The notes beneath the pieces were generated by a model that was given only the letters and a program-made list of their open reading frames with translations, ran no database searches and was not told the DNA's origin. 64,000 nt of DNA from Gymnogyps californianus. Lineage: Eukaryota; Chordata; Aves; Accipitriformes; Cathartidae. The translations under genes and the position numbers were made by a program. The stretch covers positions 53,066,663 to 53,130,662 of the forward strand of contig NC_059500.1 in assembly GCF_018139145.2 (NCBI RefSeq), given 5' to 3'. Position 1 is the first letter of the stretch. Every line of letters starts with the position of its first letter. This document shows positions 58,569 to 64,000 of this stretch, in pieces.

Positions 58569-61500
58569 ACTAGCAAAAGGTTATATATGAGCATCAGAGC
58601 AGTATTCATTGAGGGCATTATTCATTTACTAACGGCACATCTCATGGCTCTTCACGCTGTGAGCCACCCTATTTGTCTTTCTTCTCTAAGCACATGTAAG
58701 GAACCATGAGAAGAAGCAGAGAAGCAATTCAGCAGGCAGCATTCAACGTTAACCTGCACTCACACTGAAGTGTAGCAAGCTTTCCTGTTTCAGCCTACAC
58801 TTTCTCCTCATTTAGCCAACTCAACTTACCAAGCACTCTGCACCAAAGAGCTGAGCAGCTCTGCAACCTGCATGCTGGGGCTCACCATTCCCTTGCTGGT
58901 ACAGAACTGAAGATCGTGTTTCTTAGGTGGTGTTCATGACAAAACCGTCCCCAGTTTGTCCTTTTGCCTCATCCAAGGATGAATAACCCTGTCTGATTTT
59001 AGTGTTACCTGGAGCTGCTGAAACTGGCTAAATTCAAAGATGAAAAGGCAGCTAGTCCTTCACTTCAGATTCACTTCATTTATTTATTTTCTTACCCTGG
59101 ATGACTGATCTGTAGAAGAAAAACACAAAACATTTCCATGCCCTACAGGTAGCCTTTTAGCCCAAAGGAAGGTCTTTCTGAAGCCACTGAGCTGCCTCAC
59201 CCCATACTACCTCTGCTTTTGACATGCACTCACCTTCTTCACCAAAGCTAACCTGACAGACGGGCTGAAAGCCAAGCCCAGAGGCTGACCCAGACAAGAC
59301 CAATCATCTGGGACCTTTCGTCAGGTGGCTTCTGCTTTGGCACTTCAGGGTAAATTTGTTCAAAATCTTTTAGCATCTGATTAAAAAAAAAAAAAAAAAA
59401 AAAAGAAAACCAGAAACTTTACAAAAGCCTGACTTCTTAAACTGAGCTTTCACATGTGAATGAATCTTCACCTCTAAAATCATCATGGAAGTACAAAAGG
59501 CAGAATTCATGAGGGGAAGGACTTCAGGGCACAGAAAACCAGACATAACTTGAAATGTCAAGGGTGAAACAAAGGCAGTTATTACTCTGGCTTCTCACAG
59601 TTAAAACTGCCAGTGCATACATTTTAAACGCAGAGCTCCATTACATTGTAATCCCAGTCATATCCCCCTGTCACCATGGAGCTGTGCTATTAATGATGTT
59701 GCTGTTTCTCAAGTCAGACCTAAACTTTTCAGTTTTGGAAGAAGAAAGTCATAATTAAAATCTATGCTCTCTATTAAAGTGTTTGTGCTAAATGCAGCCA
59801 GTGGTACCTAGAAGGGAAAAAAAGATATCTTCTTCCACTCCAGCATCACTGTCTTTTACATCGTTTGCCGCAATAGCATATGTGTTAAGATCAACCTTCC
59901 CTAACATTTTATGCCACAGTCTGAGAACACAGATTTTTCTTTGCACTCGTCAAGCCTAAGTCTGGCCAACAGGAAATTAGTTCTGAAGATATAAAATGCA
60001 CTGGAACTAAAGACCAGAGTTGCAACAAGAACCTCATTGCAGAGAAACAGTGAGCAGCCAACAATTAGCTGATACTATGCCGTCCATGTCAGGCACCTAT
60101 GTTACACAAATGGAGAAAGGGACATACTGTGAGTGCAAATTAATTGTTCAAGGACACAAAGCAAAAGTTTTGGGATAGTGTTTGGAAACTTCCTGTTGAG
60201 TCCTATGCTTCATTTACTACCCCATCCTGCCATCACTATATGCCTCTTAAATTCCAGAGTAACTTATTTCCATACCATAAACCACAAAATGTCATGATAA
60301 TGAGAATATTATGATTGTAAAAAATCAAAAGAACCAAAGTCAAGTGGGTGATTTGACTGCATTCATTGCTATACCCACTTGTCTCAGTAGCATTTTTTGC
60401 AATTGTAGATAGGTCAAAGAACCTCAGGCCAAAAAGTTTTGCAATCCAAGCAGCTACAATAGAATATTCAACTTCCATTTTGTTCTGCTGCATACAGCCT
60501 GTTTCTTTCCCTCAGTACTGTATTTACAGGGCAGATTATGTTTTCACAATCCAGACTTTTCAGAAGGAAATTAACACTGTAAGAGTATGATCGTGATATG
60601 AGACTCATAATCTCATATTCATGATGAGTGTCTAGGGTGCTTAAACGATCGTCACAATTACGCTATATGGCTGTTTAAAGGTGCACTGGAGAAGCAGTTT
60701 GGGTTGTTAGAGAACTCGGATGAAATGGAATGAATCTGTAATCCACATTGGAACTGTAAAGTGACAATGACTTAAGAGGAGAGAAATACGTAGATGGCTC
60801 CAGCTTTTTTTCTTAGTTCTTTCTTGAATAATCATGTGGCAGGGCTTCTATACCCTAATCTGTTTACAGAAATATTGAGTATGCATTACGCATCAAAATA
60901 AATAATTCTCCCATATCTTTGTACTCCAAAATTTGCAGTTAATTAAACTAATTTGTCAGTTTTTGTAAGTTGGAAACTCTTCCTGTCATCCTCTCCAATC
61001 ACTACTTATTTAAATTTCATACTTGGCCAGTTTCATGATAATGTTTATCTGCTCCAGAGGATTGGAAATGAGAGTAATACACTGCCATACCATTTAATTT
61101 CTTTCTTAAAGCTGGAAAAAGCAAAGCATCAACTGGCCAGTTAGATAACACATTTTCCCATGTAGGTTATTTGCTTACGATAGCTGGGGGCTAATTTAGT
61201 TCCTGAGCTGCTTATTTAATGGTTCTGAGAGGGATTCCCTACAGTTAAGAATGAACTGTGCATAAAGTTTGTATGAAAATTGTATGAAAATTTTCTCATA
61301 TCAGAGCAGGCTATACATATTACTGCAGCACACGTTTAACATATTTCATTATCTGAACAGAATAATAATTCTCTACTATTTGTATACATTGGTTTTATAG
61401 TATTTATCTTATCTTGCAGAAGGTAGACAGAAAAAAAGGGATGTTTAATATCAAATGCATATTTTTAAAACATACAGGGTTTTTTGCAGATGGCTCACTT

Positions 61501-62966
61501 TAACCTTACTTCTGATTTCTTTTTTAACTGCTCCTGAAAAGTCTAGCAAGGAATGACTACAGGTTAACCTAAGTCATATAAAGAAATTTTTACATTTACT
61601 TTCATGCTCAGTGTGCTTTATAAACATTTAGTTAATTCCAACACCACTTTTGTCAGATGGAGATTGTATGCTTCTGGTTTTGGCACCTGAGGAAAATTAA
61701 GGCTCACATATGAAAGAGCATTTTTTAAAGCTCCTTCTGCCTATAAGAAGGATCTAAATTCTCCAGATCAGTGAAAATCCTAAGGAGCATTTGTCTGTGG
61801 ACAGACTAAGGATGTTCGCATGTACCCTATCTCTGACTTGGAGAGCACACTACTCAGCCAGAACACTGTACCAAGTAAAACTTCAAGTCCATGCAGCAGT
61901 GTTTTATCATGCTCCTTCGTCTGCCACAGTATTCCCTCCTGTGTACCAAATATATCTTAAATACAGATGGAAACCATTAAGATGTTCTTACTGTTTCTTG
62001 TTTGAGTGTAAGCTTACCAACTTTGCTACCAACAGCAGAGACATGTGCCAAGCATTTCCATTGTTCCCACTTCCTTAGTGTATATTTTTACTTACATTGG
62101 ATCTGTCAGGCAAAGCAAAGAAAGAAGACTAAGCTCAAGAGAAAGGAATAGCAAGAAATGTTCCACAACATATAGCACACATGCAACAAAAACTCTCCTG
62201 TTCACAACAGGGCAGGGAACAGGAAAGACAGTGGAATATGAAGGATTTCACCTATCTAATAGCAGCAGCAGCTGATCAACAATAGTAATTCTGCAGTAGA
62301 ACTGGAAAAGCTGGACTTCGTAGTCTCTGATAGCAGAAGTATGTTTTAATCCTCTTCTGCAGTGTCTTTAGGTCATTGCTGTGCCTTTGCCTGTGAGAAC
62401 CTTTACTTTGACGCTTTGTGTCTCCCTCACTCTCCTCTTTTTCCCCTGAGAAGTTAGGCTGGGATACCAAAGGACCCAAAGCAACCAATATAATTTCAGT
62501 TCAAGAGAATTTGAGCTACTTCCTCTCTGGGAATTCACCTGAGGATTTCAGTCTTGACCTTGTTTTCACCCAGCAGCTGTATGGTAATAAGCAACCGCTG
62601 GTACCATTTTAATAAGAGGCATTTTGCCTTATTGTCACAGAAAGAACTTTTCCTTAGACCTAAACCAAATCTCTATTGCAATGATGTTGTTCTTTTTAAG
62701 ATACATATGGACACCCTTGTAACCAGCCTTCTGGAAGTCATCTTGCTACTATCTTAGTATATATTGTTTCACATTTGTATTTCGTATGTGTCTTCCACTC
62801 TTCCAAGTCATCTGACTAGGTGTCATCTCTCCATTTGAATGCTGGTGGGCAGCCAGGACTTCTCATTAGTGACATCATGTAGTAGAAAACTCACACATCA
62901 TCCTTACACTATTGTGATCCAAACCAAGTAACTAATTTACACTCTCCAAAATCATTAGCAGCTGAC
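58569..62966. other. Unannotated DNA
   Basis: No gene assigned; frames up to 95 codons (61791-62078) have no recognisable domains. It contains a 22-base A run (59383-59404), a weak MIR-like phrase near 60100-60170, and a direct repeat of GTATGAAAATT near 61270-61292. Confidence 0.5.
59383..59404 (+). repeat. Poly(A) tract, 22 A
   Basis: Homopolymer followed by GAAAACC. No retrocopy is recognised upstream. Confidence 0.9.
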
Positions 62967-63587
62967 TGAGTCTGGCTGGGATGGAGCTGATTTTATTCAT
63001 AGGAATTTGTATGCCGCTGTGTTTTGGATTTATGACTAAAAAACAGTGTTGATAACACACCAGTATTTTGTCTTTTGCTGAACAGTGCTTGCACAGCATT
63101 GAGCTTTTCTCTTTTTTCCACTCTGTCCCCTCCAGTGAGTAGGCTGGGGGTGGGCAGGAGTCAGGAGGGGAAACAGCCAGGAGAGTTGACCCAAACTGAC
63201 CAAAGGGATATTCCATATGGTATGACACCGTGGTCAGCAATAATAGCTGGGGAAAAGGAGCAGGAACTGTGAACATTCATGATTGTGGCATTTGTTTTCC
63301 CAAGTAAACATTACAGCATGCTGAGGCCCTGCTTTCCAGGAAGAGGCTAAACATCTGCCCGCCAATGGGAAGAAAAATTTCTTATTTTGCTTTGCTTGCA
63401 TGTTCAGCTTTCTTCCACCTACTAAACTGACTTTCTCTCAAACCATAAGTCTTCTTACTTTTGCTCTTTCTTTTCTCTCCTCTGTGCCACCAGGATGGGG
63501 GAGGTGAGCAAGAGGCTGTGTGGTGTTTAGCTACTGGACAGGGTCAGCGGTCAGCTACTGGACTGTGGACAGGGTCAACCCATTGCA
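62967..63587 (+). mobile_element. ERVL-like LTR, family C, plus strand, decayed
   Basis: Begins near TGAGTCTGGCTGGGATGGAG and shares U3 words with family A (TGTGTTTTGGATTTATG, GTTGATAACACACCAG, CCAAAGGGATATTCCATA) but has its own middle: GAGTAGGCTGGGGGTGGGC, TTTTCCCAAGTAAACATTAC, TGCCCGCCAATGGGAAG and TTATTTTGCTTTGCTTGC. It ends GGGTCAACCCATTGCA. The TATA region is altered (AGCAATAATAGCTGG). No clear 5-bp duplication is found, and the edges may be off by a few bases. The last 60 bp hold an internal duplication of GGTCAGCTACTGGAC-type sequence. The 114-codon minus frame (62932-63276) is chance. Confidence 0.75.
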
Positions 63588-64000
63588 AGAGTGGAGAGCT
63601 TTCAGATGGCTGTAACAAGGGTCATATTACCTGCTGAACTGTGTCTTATATTACTATTTTGCCAGTGAGATCTGCAGTATTTTATAGCAACATGTTAACT
63701 TTTGTCAAACAGCTTTTCATGATATTTCTTTGTCACTGACCTGTCTCATAGCCACAGCTGACAGCGTTCAGAGATGGCAATCAAAAGAAAGAAGATACTG
63801 CTTAGTTTACTGCTAGCATTACACAGCAGTTTTCAGTGTAAACACATGACCTTACCACTCAGCAACACTAGGTAGCTATCAAATGGTAATGTTAAAAGTT
63901 AGTGGTTTCCTTGTGAAAAACAAAAGCTTCTTAGCTTCATCCTTTGAATCTCAGAATTCCTGTACTTATCATTAGACAACTGGCAGGGTGTTGACCAAGT
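63588..64000. other. Unannotated sequence at window end
   Basis: Nothing recognisable. Confidence 0.6.

Noticed and set aside
60080..60170. Second MIR-like phrase, also near 39510-39570
   Set aside because: Only two or three short words match and the order is not complete.
1..64000. CRISPR arrays, operons, tRNA or rRNA genes, mitochondrial insertions
   Set aside because: No regularly spaced direct repeats, no tRNA-like or rRNA-like sequence and no organelle-like segment was recognised. The window is vertebrate nuclear DNA.

Overview
The window looks like a gene-poor, AT-rich stretch of a bird nuclear genome, either intergenic or inside a very large intron. The evidence is the repeat content. 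CR1 LINE fragments are present, one ending in the avian-type tandem octamer ATTCTATG. There are also several ERVL-like solo LTRs of the kind common in birds, and an old, heavily diverged CR1 layer. I found no protein-coding exon I can support. All open frames are short and lack recognisable domains. The longest ones (285, 234, 186, 149 codons) lie antisense inside LTRs and are compositional artefacts.

Layout. 0-3.6 kb: two minus-strand CR1 remnants, one moderately young (450-890) and one very old (about 1250-2340). 3.6-4.2 kb: solo LTR, family A, minus strand, with a perfect 5-bp target-site duplication (TSD). 4.49-4.65 kb: a pure GGGAA/GGGGA purine tract. 4.7-18 kb: unannotated AT-rich DNA with a CTCF-like site and a homeodomain-site-rich block. 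18.1-18.8 kb: two 71-bp direct repeats about 93% identical and 599 bp apart. 19.9-20.5 kb: a second family A LTR, minus strand, perfect TSD. 24.6 kb: a MIR-like SINE core. 26.2-27.4 kb: a mosaic LTR made of blocks from two families. 29.0-29.6 kb: a CR1 ORF2/3' end, minus strand. 31.8-32.4 kb: family A LTR, plus strand, perfect TSD but mutated terminal TG. 42.9-44.0 kb: family B LTR (about 1 kb). 51.2-51.8 kb: family A LTR, minus strand. 57.9-58.2 kb: a 3' LTR remnant, followed by a CR1 3' end at 58.4-58.6 kb. 63.0-63.6 kb: a third LTR family.

No gene system, operon, CRISPR array or novel multi-gene locus is visible. The interest lies in retroelement history: two family A subfamilies separated by an 11-bp indel, inter-family LTR mosaicism, U3 duplication and tandem arrays inside LTRs, plus the unexplained 71-bp repeat pair. 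Family names A, B and C are labels used only here. All repeat identifications rest on reading the sequence and on remembered family features; no database search was run.
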